Source of the DNA: CAYFZR01 sp046760505 [NCBI: Candidatus Hydrothermarchaeota archaeon]
Lineage (GTDB): Archaea > CAYFZR01
Direction: 5' to 3'
Length of the DNA: 64,000 nucleotides
Assembly (NCBI GenBank): GCA_046760505.1
Contig: JBHIEG010000010.1
Location: forward strand, 1 to 64,000
Below the pieces are notes generated by a model that did no database searches, was not told the origin of the DNA, and was given only the letters and a program-made list of their open reading frames with translations. The translations under genes and the position numbers were made by a program. Shown piece after piece: positions 1-7,154 of this stretch. Numbering within the stretch: the stretch's first letter is position 1; each line of letters begins with the position of its first letter.

Positions 1-71
1 AGTTAAGTTTGTTTAACTACTATAAAAACGTTAGCAACATTAATTTAACAGAAGATCAAATGAAAAAAGAC

Positions 72-79
72 TTATAAAA
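72..79 (+). promoter_or_regulatory. TATA box of tRNA-Arg
   Basis: TTATAAAA lies about 40 bases before the first base of the tRNA, a plausible archaeal core promoter position if transcription starts a few bases before the mature 5' end. An imperfect stem AGTTAA/TTAACT at 1-18 may belong to the end of a gene outside the window. Confidence 0.5.
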
Positions 80-115
80 CCTAACATATTTTATGGACAA
101 CCAATCATTCTACAA

Positions 116-190
116 GGACCCGTGGCCAAGCCAGGATAAGGCACCGGCCTTCTAAGCCGGTAATCCCGGGTTCAAATCCCGGCGGGTCCG
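116..190 (+). tRNA. tRNA-Arg (anticodon TCT)
   Basis: A full cloverleaf can be folded. The acceptor is GGACCCG/CGGGTCC with discriminator G190. The D arm is GCC/GGC. The anticodon stem CCGGC/GCCGG closes the loop CTTCTAA, so the anticodon is TCT, reading AGA/AGG. The T arm is CCGGG-TTCAAAT-CCCGG. No CCA is encoded and no intron is seen. Confidence 0.96.
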
Positions 191-245
191 CTAACAAGAT
201 ATTTAAAGTACGGACACGCTCTCGTTGATTAAACTCCTTATGAAT

Positions 246-1016
246 TCACTTTCCAACTGGACAAGAAGCCATGCATTCAAAGCAATTGTTGAAATTTCCT
301 ATCAACAGATTCTGCCAGAGTTCCCACAGGGTAGGACTCCCAATATGGGCCTTGAGCTCTTCATCTTCCATACCAATGGCTTTCATTCCAAACCTTATCA
401 CTCCTGGCAGCCCGTACTGAAGTGATACTCTCATGCATTTTCTCAGATCCAATGATCCGTCTTCTCCTATGGCTTTCGCGGGACAGTTCTTGACACATTC
501 CATGCATTCTGTGCAAACCTTTTCTTTCATGGGTTCATCAGGCTTTAAATCAGCGTCTGTCAAAATACTGCCTATACGAAGGCGGGGACCGAATTCAGGA
601 GAGATAAACAGTCTGTTTATTCCTATGTTGCCCAAACCAGCTGCTGTAGCAGCACACTTATGATTTACTTCCCCAAAAAGTCCCTTTTTTTCAGGACTAA
701 AATCTACAGGCATGTTGGGAGGTATGGACACCGCTTTGTATCCTCTATCTTTAAGGTACAGGACAGTTCGGTACATTATAAGATCTAGCTCTTCGTACGC
801 GCAGATAGTGTCGTACTGGGCGATTTTAATATTTCTGGATGATATTGCATCACCGTTTAATCTTTTAGCAACTACGATCAAAGATTTGCAGCTTGGGAGT
901 ACGGCGAGTATGCTCGATCTGTTCTCCTTTAGATATTCTGATTCCGCTGAAGCGATTCCTACTAAGTCAGCACCCTGAGACTTCACGTATTCTTTTATTT
1001 CGGTTTCTACAGACAA
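246..1016 (-). CDS. QueG-like 4Fe-4S reductase family protein
   Basis: A 256-residue protein resembling the epoxyqueuosine reductase/reductive dehalogenase family. The N-terminal half carries the AAxAGLGNIGxNRL-type motif of that family (around residue 125). The C-terminal half has a ferredoxin motif CTECMECVKNCP followed by a later CFECMASCP, enough Cys for two [4Fe-4S] clusters. Archaeal members of this COG1600-like group are usually of unknown substrate, so I do not claim queuosine reduction. The start is set at TTG 1016 because GAGGTGG lies five bases upstream; a GTG at 1025 lies inside that Shine-Dalgarno sequence. It is divergent from the PhoU-type regulator gene. Confidence 0.75.
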   Translation of the reverse strand: MSVETEIKEYVKSQGADLVGIASAESEYLKENRSSILAVLPSCKSLIVVAKRLNGDAISSRNIKIAQYDTICAYEELDLIMYRTVLYLKDRGYKAVSIPPNMPVDFSPEKKGLFGEVNHKCAATAAGLGNIGINRLFISPEFGPRLRIGSILTDADLKPDEPMKEKVCTECMECVKNCPAKAIGEDGSLDLRKCMRVSLQYGLPGVIRFGMKAIGMEDEELKAHIGSPTLWELWQNLLIGNFNNCFECMASCPVGK

Positions 1017-1099
1017 AACAACCACCTCAGAATCGTAAGAAGTAAAGAAAAATTTATTTATAGATAATCTTTAAATCTTTAAAGAATTATAAATTTTTC

Positions 1100-2014
1100 A
1101 TGGAAATCGAAAAAAGGAAAATTCAGAAAATAGCCGGCTCATATCTAATAACGTTGCCTAAGAGCTGGGTCAACCAATACAATTTGAAGAAGGGCTCTGA
1201 GGTATGGATCAGATTTGAAAACGATGGAAATCTGAAGATTTTACCACGGATTGAGGAATTAAGCAAAAAAGAGTGGTCAAAAATAAAATACGACAGGTAT
1301 ATAATCCGAAAAATTTCAAGAGAATATTTATTCGCGTCTGATGTCATAGAAATAGTCTCAGAACGGGATATAGGTCGTAAGGAAAGAGAAGAAATCGCTG
1401 ATTTCTTGAAAAAACTGATGAATATTGAAATAATTGAAGAAGATTCCAAAAGGATAGTGATAGAAAATTTCGGTTACAGAAGAATGCCCATGGTACAAGC
1501 ATTAAGGAGAATGTACTTGCTCACCAACAACATGCTGGACGATTTGATCCAAAAAAACAAAGAAGGGCTGGAGAATATGGATGAAAGGGACAACATTGTA
1601 GATAAGTTTTACTTTATGATTGTGATGCACACCAGAACTTATTTAGAACAGGGCTTATACACGCTTCCGGAAAAGGAACTTACTTTATTGAGATGTCTGG
1701 ATTTTAGACTTGCCTCCGAAAAAATAGAGAGAATAGGGGATTTGTTGAAAAAAAGCGCTGAACTTTACGAACAAATTGATGACGAGATCCTGAACGTTTT
1801 GATCGAAATAAAGGAAGAGTATAAAAAAGCCTTTTTTTCATTCCTGTCTGAGGACTTCAATAAGGCATGCGAACTTTGGGACAAAAAGGAGGGGATTAGA
1901 AAGAAGTTGATAGAACTGGAAGAGAGATTTGAAAACGTTGAGAAGTTAAAATTGATTCAAAATATTTCTCAGGTATACGAACACATAGTAGACATAGCCG
2001 ATCTTGTGAGATGA
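1100..2014 (+). CDS. AbrB-PhoU domain regulator
   Basis: A 304-residue protein with an N-terminal AbrB/SpoVT-type swapped-hairpin DNA-binding domain (residues 1-50, with the typical GSYLITLPKSWV motif and KKGSEVWI) fused to PhoU-like helices (about residues 95-304). Archaeal proteins of this layout are annotated as phosphate-uptake regulators and are inferred to sense phosphate status and bind DNA. No Pst transporter lies beside it. The ATG has no Shine-Dalgarno sequence; a TTTAAAT element about 27 bases upstream suggests a leaderless transcript. A second PhoU-like gene lies at 27413. Confidence 0.8.
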   Translation: MEIEKRKIQKIAGSYLITLPKSWVNQYNLKKGSEVWIRFENDGNLKILPRIEELSKKEWSKIKYDRYIIRKISREYLFASDVIEIVSERDIGRKEREEIADFLKKLMNIEIIEEDSKRIVIENFGYRRMPMVQALRRMYLLTNNMLDDLIQKNKEGLENMDERDNIVDKFYFMIVMHTRTYLEQGLYTLPEKELTLLRCLDFRLASEKIERIGDLLKKSAELYEQIDDEILNVLIEIKEEYKKAFFSFLSEDFNKACELWDKKEGIRKKLIELEERFENVEKLKLIQNISQVYEHIVDIADLVR

Positions 2015-2098
2015 GGTTATCCAGAGTTATCTAGGTGTTTTTTTAAATTCTAAAAGGCTTTCTTTCCCCTAGATAAAGGAGAGTTGGAAAAGGAGTGA

Positions 2099-3019
2099 TC
2101 AGTACTTACAATCCCTGGATGCGAACTCAGATTTCTCCATGTGAGTTTTAAATTTTGTGATCAGGGATTCCAGTTCCCTTTTTTCTTTTTCATATTTTTC
2201 TTTATCGATGTTGCCCATCAGAAAACTGGCTTCCAATGTTTCAAGGTCTATTTCAAGTTTGTTTAATTCTTTTTTTGCATCCTCGTACACGTTGTAAATC
2301 CTGTTTTTTTCTTCTTCAAGATCGACCTTTTTCTTTCTTAATTCAAAGCCAATGTTCTCATATGCAATCTTGCTTATCTCTCCTGATCGGTATTTTTCAT
2401 CCAGTTCCTTAATTTTTTGCTCAGTATCCCTGAGTTTTCTGTTAATATCCGGAAATTTCTTCTCTGCAATTTCCAATTCTGAGAGAAGTTGATGAACAGG
2501 ACTGACTGCCTCTTGGATAGCCTCCTGAGGTTTTGAGACTTCTTTCAATACCTCTTCTTTTGGCCTTCTGTAATAACTCCTCCCCAAAAAGAAGCCAAAA
2601 ATCAGGAAAATACTCAGTATACCCAGAAAAATCAAAATTTTTGAGAATTGACTCTTTTTCTCAGGGTATACGCTAAATTTAAAAATCTTTCTTTCCAGAG
2701 TCCTGCCGTTCTCATCCTTTAAAATCGCCAGAATTAAGTATTCTCCTGGAGGGATTATTTTAAGCCTAGATTCCTGATTTGATGAGTAAAAGAATTCTTC
2801 ATGTTTCCCATTCACCGTATATTTTTTTAGGGGGATTGTGTTTCCATTTCTCATAAGGGCTAAAATTAAAACTCCTTTCTTGACATTCAAAGGCATGTCT
2901 ACAGAAACTTTTACGTTTATCGGCTCTCCCACCACGTAACTTTTTTTGTCAAACTTGATGTCAATAGATCCTGAAAAAATGGTTAGAAGAAAAATTAAAA
3001 GGAAAAAAGTTCTTTTCAA
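2099..3019 (-). CDS. membrane-anchored coiled-coil protein with extracytoplasmic beta domain
   Basis: A 306-residue protein I cannot assign to a named family. It has a signal sequence (residues 1-20), a beta-rich MG2/Ig-like domain (about 22-120, including KKSYVVGEPINVKV), one strong membrane helix (about 130-150, ILIFLGILSIFLIFGFFLG), and a long charged cytoplasmic coiled coil (about 175-300). The start is placed at TTG 3019 because GGGTGA is five bases upstream; a GTG at 3028 overlaps the preceding stop. It directly follows the KaiC-like gene, so the two are probably co-transcribed and may work together. Confidence 0.65.
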   Translation of the reverse strand: MKRTFFLLIFLLTIFSGSIDIKFDKKSYVVGEPINVKVSVDMPLNVKKGVLILALMRNGNTIPLKKYTVNGKHEEFFYSSNQESRLKIIPPGEYLILAILKDENGRTLERKIFKFSVYPEKKSQFSKILIFLGILSIFLIFGFFLGRSYYRRPKEEVLKEVSKPQEAIQEAVSPVHQLLSELEIAEKKFPDINRKLRDTEQKIKELDEKYRSGEISKIAYENIGFELRKKKVDLEEEKNRIYNVYEDAKKELNKLEIDLETLEASFLMGNIDKEKYEKEKRELESLITKFKTHMEKSEFASRDCKY

Positions 3020-3020
3020 G

Positions 3021-3917
3021 TCATTCACCCTGAATCTTTTTCATAAATCTCTCCCTGAATCCCCTTGCCTCTATGATGGCAGCGGCTATACCTTCTTCGT
3101 CTAATTTTGTATTGGGCAAAAGAGGTTCATCTTCTTTTATCACAAGTCCTCTCTCGGTCAAATCGTATTCATATAAGCGATCATCGTGTTTGGTTCTTCT
3201 CATTTTCCTTACCTGGATGGTTTTCACCACTCTGCCTAAGGGCTCGCTGCTCGCTTTCGTTTTTTCTTCCATTTTTATTGCATATCTAAGAGCAATGACC
3301 CCGCTTACCGCAAAATCTTCGAATCCATAGTAACTTACTCTACTCGTACCCTCTTCGACTCTTCCTGTTAGAATCGTGGTGCATCCAAATTTCGATAGAG
3401 TGTGCACAACGTCTCTGAATTGCCTTTCTCTTCTCTTTTTGTCGAGAAATAGATCTATTAAAACGGTAGAAGAGTCTATTACAAGCCTCTCTGCCCCGAT
3501 CTCCTCAACCGCTATTTTCAAAAACTTTAGAATTTCTTCTATGCCCAGTTCTGTTTTTAGCGAGTGTCTTATGGATAGATCCAAAAAAAGAACCTTGTAT
3601 TCTCTCATTTGTTTTAGGAGATCCCATCCGAACTGCCTAGATGCCAGTATCATTTCTATGGGAGAATCCTCAAATGTTACGAATACGCCAGGCTCATCGT
3701 AGACCGCTGCTCCCTTGTACAAGAATTGAAGTCCGAATGTTGTTTTTCCGGTTCCTGCTGGTCCTGATACCAAAGTTATAGACTTCTGGGGTAAGCCCCC
3801 CATTAGAATATTGTCAAGACCCTCGATTCCTGTCTTAACCCTCTTATCTGCTTCCCCACTTCTAATTGATTCATCAACCATATCGGCTAGAATACTCGGC
3901 TTCACAACTATGCTCAT
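3021..3917 (-). CDS. KaiC-like RecA-fold ATPase
   Basis: A 298-residue single-domain KaiC/RadA-superfamily ATPase. It has the hallmark TGIEGLDNILMGGLP, Walker A GPAGTGKTT (about residue 55), and a Walker B-like strand RLVIDSSTVL. The C-terminal KMRRTKHDDRLYEY motif is typical of archaeal KaiC homologues. Such proteins are thought to act in signalling or as scaffolds, not as clock proteins. ATG 3917 follows AGGTGA by six bases. The stop abuts the membrane coiled-coil gene, giving a likely two-gene operon. It is one of four KaiC-superfamily genes in the first 14 kb. Confidence 0.85.
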   Translation of the reverse strand: MSIVVKPSILADMVDESIRSGEADKRVKTGIEGLDNILMGGLPQKSITLVSGPAGTGKTTFGLQFLYKGAAVYDEPGVFVTFEDSPIEMILASRQFGWDLLKQMREYKVLFLDLSIRHSLKTELGIEEILKFLKIAVEEIGAERLVIDSSTVLIDLFLDKKRRERQFRDVVHTLSKFGCTTILTGRVEEGTSRVSYYGFEDFAVSGVIALRYAIKMEEKTKASSEPLGRVVKTIQVRKMRRTKHDDRLYEYDLTERGLVIKEDEPLLPNTKLDEEGIAAAIIEARGFRERFMKKIQGE

Positions 3918-4016
3918 TAACTTCACCTGTTTCTTTTATTTTTTCTTTGAATCTTAAAATAATTATCTGTAGATTTTTGATTTAAAATTGAAAATCTTCC
4001 GCGACCAATAGAGGAA

Positions 4017-4541
4017 TCATCTTTTAAATTTCCATTCGCACCAATAACTCGCAGGTTTTGAACCTAGCGGGCATAACAGACATTCACAACCCAAATTAGG
4101 GTCGATTTCATTTATAAAAGCAGAGAAATATGCTTCTGTAACTCCTTTACATTCAAATACTTTTCTTCCGCTTTTAAGCCGTTCTTCCTGCGGTCTACAA
4201 CGTAAAACTTTCAAGTTCAATTGATCTTTTTCTCTTTTTATCTCGTATTCATCTGGAGTCAGCCAACTGATAAATGGAATCATTTTCTCAAGTAGGTTAA
4301 TTGAGTGGGATTCTTTGAGATTGATTGCCTGTTTTATCCTGCGCGCCTCTACCTTACCCATGATCTTCCAGACTTCACGGTCTATCCTCGTGCTCTCATC
4401 CAATCCGTGAGCATCCTCTACGAATAAAAACCAGAGACCGTCCACCGTATTAATGTTCTTGTACAAAACTCTGACGAGTTCTTCAAGCGATTCTCTACCT
4501 AGATTTTTTATTATTTTGTCGATTCTCATTTTATCGATCAT
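4017..4541 (-). CDS. DUF6125-like protein
   Basis: A 174-residue protein that resembles the DUF6125 family of small archaeal/bacterial proteins (VDGLWFLFVEDAHGLD near the N terminus, then a helical region containing REVWKIMGKVEARRI). The C terminus is Cys-rich (CECLLCPLG and a final WC), suggesting a metal or Fe-S site. The function is unknown. The ATG has no good ribosome-binding site; TTTAAATATT at 4563-4572 lies about 27 bases upstream, consistent with a leaderless transcript. The family call is from memory of the motif pattern and is moderate. Confidence 0.65.
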   Translation of the reverse strand: MIDKMRIDKIIKNLGRESLEELVRVLYKNINTVDGLWFLFVEDAHGLDESTRIDREVWKIMGKVEARRIKQAINLKESHSINLLEKMIPFISWLTPDEYEIKREKDQLNLKVLRCRPQEERLKSGRKVFECKGVTEAYFSAFINEIDPNLGCECLLCPLGSKPASYWCEWKFKR

Positions 4542-4562
4542 CCATGAATCTAGAAAGATACC

Positions 4563-4572
4563 AATATTTAAA
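4563..4572 (-). promoter_or_regulatory. TATA box of the DUF6125-like gene
   Basis: TTTAAATATT on the minus strand lies 22-31 bases before ATG 4541, the spacing expected for leaderless transcription. The rest of the 246-base spacer (4542-4787) is AT-rich and also must contain the divergent promoter of the GvpD-like gene; I see no other structure in it. Confidence 0.45.
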
Positions 4573-4787
4573 TCAAACTTATCACGCCGTATCCGATCTC
4601 AGATTGTGCATGGTTTTTCACAAAATCATCTGACGTTCAATCTTGTTTGATGAATAGATCGGTAAATATCTATTGATCGAAAAAAATATATATTAAAATG
4701 CAATAATTGTTGATATAAGCGTTTAGAATGCAAATAGATGTTTAAAATAATAAAAATGCTTAGAAATAATCACATAAATGATTCAAC

Positions 4788-6182
4788 ATGATTCCACAAC
4801 CCATACCTAACGAAATTTTGGAGGCCTTCCGAAGGTATAAAGGATATCCACTACTGGTAAAAGGCGCTCCGGGCACTGGAAAAACCATATTTTCCCTTGA
4901 ACTGCTGAATGAATTAAGCAAAGAGGGAGACAGCATTTACCTGTCAACAAGAACTTCCATAAAAGACTTATACAATCAATTTCCTTGGCTAGAGGGAGTA
5001 TTATTTGAGGAAAATATACTGGATGCTTCCAAGAGTTATACCCTCCGAACGAAAGACCCAACCAAGGCAATATACTACGGTTCAAAGCCAGAATTTTTGC
5101 AAGCAGTATATGAGAAGGTGGACGAACTTAAGAAGCCTGCCACACTAGTTATAGACAGCTGGGACGCAGTGGTACATACAGCCAAAGAGGGAGATGAGGA
5201 AGAAATCATAAATACCCTAATTGATCTCGCCAAAGAGAACGGTACGAATATTGTTTTAATTGTAGAAGAGAGAAAACATACCTCGCTTGAATATCTTGTT
5301 GACGGCGTTATTACGCTTACCGAAGAGCGCATTAACGATTTATGCGTAAGAAAGATTCATTTGAACAAACTAAGGGGAATTAAAAGAAGGCAGCCTTTCT
5401 ACTTATTTACGCTGAGCAACGGTAGATTTCAATATTTCGAGCCCTTTAAGGTTAAGAGACCCAAGGAACCAAAGATATTTGAGCCGATTCCTGATAAAGA
5501 AAGGTACTTTTCCACTGGTAGTGAAGATCTCGACGAATTACTTGAAGGTGGCTATCGCAAGGGAAGTTTTGTACTGATAGAGGTCGAAGAGGGATCTTTA
5601 CTTGGATTATCCTATCTCGTTGGCGCTACAATAAAGAACTTCGTAACTCAGAAAAGAGGAGACGTAGGATTTACCGTCGCAGGATCGGATGCAGAGGTAT
5701 TGAAGAGAATTATGGTTCCTTACGTGGGAGAAGAGAACTTTGATTCTTACGTCAGAATTCTTGAGAAGGATCCCCGGGTCTCTAAACCCTATGTAGTTCC
5801 AATAAAAGGAGAATCTTTGAAAGAAGATTTTAATAAACTCTCAGAAGTTGTCTCCGAAATTGGTGAAAAAAGGGGAGAGCCAGTACTGATCATACTGGGA
5901 TTCGATAATATTGAGTACATGTATGGACCAGAAAACATGGTAGAGCCAATAGCCCACCTCATCGCCTATGAGAGAAAGAGGTTCAACCTATGCATAGGAT
6001 TGCTCAAGCCCGGTCTCTCAGTTGCCCAACAGGTAGCGAATATGGCCAACGTACACCTCAAGATAACTCAAATAGGTGGGGCTTTTTGTCTATACGGTAT
6101 CAGACCAACTTCAGGACTTTATAACCTCGATGTAGATGTTTCAATGGGCTATCCAAAAATAAAGCTGATACCAATTGTTTAA
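4788..6182 (+). CDS. GvpD-like protein with two RecA-fold domains
   Basis: A 464-residue protein with two KaiC/RecA-type domains. The first has an intact Walker A (GAPGTGKT, about residue 25) and a Walker B-like strand TLVIDSWDAV. The second starts with TGSEDLDELLEGGYRKGSF, but its P-loop position reads EVEEGSLLG and lacks the Lys-Ser/Thr, so it is probably a non-hydrolysing domain. This layout matches the archaeal GvpD-like group, named after the haloarchaeal gas-vesicle repressor. No gvpA or other vesicle genes are visible here, so gas-vesicle control is unlikely; a signalling or regulatory role is an inference. Confidence 0.75.
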   Translation: MIPQPIPNEILEAFRRYKGYPLLVKGAPGTGKTIFSLELLNELSKEGDSIYLSTRTSIKDLYNQFPWLEGVLFEENILDASKSYTLRTKDPTKAIYYGSKPEFLQAVYEKVDELKKPATLVIDSWDAVVHTAKEGDEEEIINTLIDLAKENGTNIVLIVEERKHTSLEYLVDGVITLTEERINDLCVRKIHLNKLRGIKRRQPFYLFTLSNGRFQYFEPFKVKRPKEPKIFEPIPDKERYFSTGSEDLDELLEGGYRKGSFVLIEVEEGSLLGLSYLVGATIKNFVTQKRGDVGFTVAGSDAEVLKRIMVPYVGEENFDSYVRILEKDPRVSKPYVVPIKGESLKEDFNKLSEVVSEIGEKRGEPVLIILGFDNIEYMYGPENMVEPIAHLIAYERKRFNLCIGLLKPGLSVAQQVANMANVHLKITQIGGAFCLYGIRPTSGLYNLDVDVSMGYPKIKLIPIV

Positions 6183-6202
6183 AATCCTGCATATAATCTT
6201 CT

Positions 6203-6228
6203 AATGATTATTTCATAATGAAATCATT
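6203..6228. terminator. hairpin after the GvpD-like gene
   Basis: AATGATT at 6203 pairs with AATCATT at 6222, and an overlapping TTTCAT/ATGAAA pair gives an alternative. It lies 21 bases after the stop codon of the GvpD-like gene and may mark transcript 3'-end processing. AT-rich and weak. Confidence 0.25.
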
Positions 6229-6315
6229 CTGCGTCGGACAAAAAACACGCAAACAGTAAAATTCATAAAATTTTTTTGCGATATGAGTAGTTTGAGGAAA
6301 AAATAATAAAAAGTA

Positions 6316-6397
6316 ACCCTCATATTAAAAATGAGGGTGTCCCCCAAGTGTCCTTCGCCATTCCCACCTCCCCACCCACCTAATTTTTGACACCCTC
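6316..6397. ncRNA. candidate structured element with two competing hairpins
   Basis: Three segments are mutually complementary. ACCCTCAT (6316-6323) pairs with ATGAGGGT (6331-6338) across a 7-base loop. The overlapping GAGGGTGTC (6333-6341) pairs perfectly with GACACCCTC (6389-6397) across a C-rich loop. The two stems exclude each other, as in an attenuator or switch. The element is clearly more GC-rich than the surrounding AT-rich DNA. It lies in the 390-base spacer between the GvpD-like gene and the convergent gene at 6573, so it is not a 5' leader of either; a free-standing small RNA or a DNA structure is possible. The strand is not determined. Confidence 0.35.
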
Positions 6398-6501
6398 AAC
6401 CTCTTTTTTGTATTCTTCTACAATCTTAAATTATGCAATTTTCCTTAATTTTACAGGGAAAAAATTCCGGTGGAAAAACTAGAAGTCATTCAAGTCATTT
6501 T

Positions 6502-6569
6502 TAGTTAGTAATTATTAAATAATTAGTTAATAATTTTAGTTATTTTAATTCTAGTTATAATTCTAGTTA
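6502..6569. repeat. five TAGTTA repeats
   Basis: TAGTTA occurs at 6502, 6524, 6537, 6552 and 6564, with spacings of 22, 13, 15 and 12 bases, in very AT-rich DNA just after the end of the minus-strand gene at 6573. A pair of AAGTCATT copies precedes it (6483-6499). It may be only a low-complexity tract. Confidence 0.4.
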
Positions 6570-6572
6570 ATT

Positions 6573-6944
6573 TTAGTAAACCTTTTCTTTTCTGAGCCTC
6601 TCTTGAAGTTTTTTCATGAGGGTGGATGTTCTCTTAACCTTGACAACTAAGGTATCGGCATCCCTCATAAACTTCATTTTGCCTTCACTAATCTCTATGT
6701 CATCTCCGAACATTTCGCAAAGCGTATCAATGACGAAGTATTTGTCTGCACCGCCTACATGCATGCCTCCAGTATTTGGATTGTAGTAGACCTCTGAATT
6801 TAAATTGTTCACCATTATGGAGTTTTTAACGACGTCTGTCAGAGCTTTCGTTAAAATCTTCCTTGAGTGGACCTTCGAGGCTAAAAATGAACTGAAATCT
6901 TCATTTTCTATTTCGTTTTCTATTAAATCACTTTCTTTATACAT
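6573..6944 (-). CDS. hypothetical protein, divergent from ftsZ
   Basis: A 123-residue protein that I do not recognise. It starts with an acidic helix (ESDLIENEIENED), then a mixed region with YYNPNTGGMHVGGADKY, and a C-terminal strand-turn-strand ending in a basic tail. There are no membrane segments. ATG 6944 is preferred: GGAAGGATG lies just upstream, and a minus-strand TATA (6980-6990) would give a short leader. TTG 6962 would add six residues. It shares the ftsZ divergent promoter region and has a CGTCAGACG palindrome upstream of its TATA, which suggests co-regulation with ftsZ. Confidence 0.6.
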   Translation of the reverse strand: MYKESDLIENEIENEDFSSFLASKVHSRKILTKALTDVVKNSIMVNNLNSEVYYNPNTGGMHVGGADKYFVIDTLCEMFGDDIEISEGKMKFMRDADTLVVKVKRTSTLMKKLQERLRKEKVY

Positions 6945-7003
6945 ACCGCATCCTTCCGCCAATTAAGTTAGAAAAACACCTATATAAATATGTTTAAGAC
7001 ATT

Positions 7004-7012
7004 CGTCAGACG
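7004..7012. promoter_or_regulatory. CGTCAGACG palindrome (candidate operator)
   Basis: The sequence is CGTC-A-GACG, about 15 bases upstream of the minus-strand TATA box (6980-6990) of the gene ending at 6573. It shares the core GTC(A/T)GAC with the elements at 7113-7132 and at the cetZ-like locus near 55.7 kb. Confidence 0.5.
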
Positions 7013-7067
7013 TAGCGCTCCCTTGTTGAAGATAGAGGGAAATGCTCAATTTAAGGAATAAAAAAAC

Positions 7068-7076
7068 TTTATATAG
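7068..7076 (+). promoter_or_regulatory. TATA box of ftsZ
   Basis: TTTATATAG lies about 80 bases before ATG 7155, so the ftsZ leader would be about 55 bases long. That leader contains the tandem 11-base repeat. An internal GATATATG within the repeat is an alternative, closer TATA-like element. Confidence 0.45.
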
Positions 7077-7111
7077 AAGTTATTTCTTTAATTAGAATAA
7101 GAATAGAGGAA

Positions 7112-7133
7112 ATGTCTGATATATGTCTGACAT
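7112..7133. promoter_or_regulatory. tandem 11-bp repeat ATGTCTGA(T/C)AT upstream of ftsZ
   Basis: Two head-to-tail 11-base units (7112-7122 and 7123-7133) differ at one base. The second contains the perfect 9-base palindrome TGTCTGACA. One helical turn of spacing suggests a cooperatively bound regulator or an RNA-level element in the ftsZ leader. The same palindrome family flanks the cetZ-like gene. Confidence 0.55.
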
Positions 7134-7154
7134 AAAAGAAGGATAGGTGAAAAT

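Noticed and set aside
116-190. tRNA-Arg as an integration site
   Set aside because: No integrase, no duplicated tRNA 3' end and no phage-like genes nearby.
4788-6182. A gas-vesicle gene cluster suggested by the GvpD-like protein
   Set aside because: No gvpA, gvpN, gvpF/L or other vesicle genes occur in the window, and the second P-loop is degenerate.
6483-6569. CRISPR array or replication origin at the AT-rich repeats
   Set aside because: Repeat units are only six to eight bases, spacing is irregular, and no cas or orc1/cdc6 gene is present.
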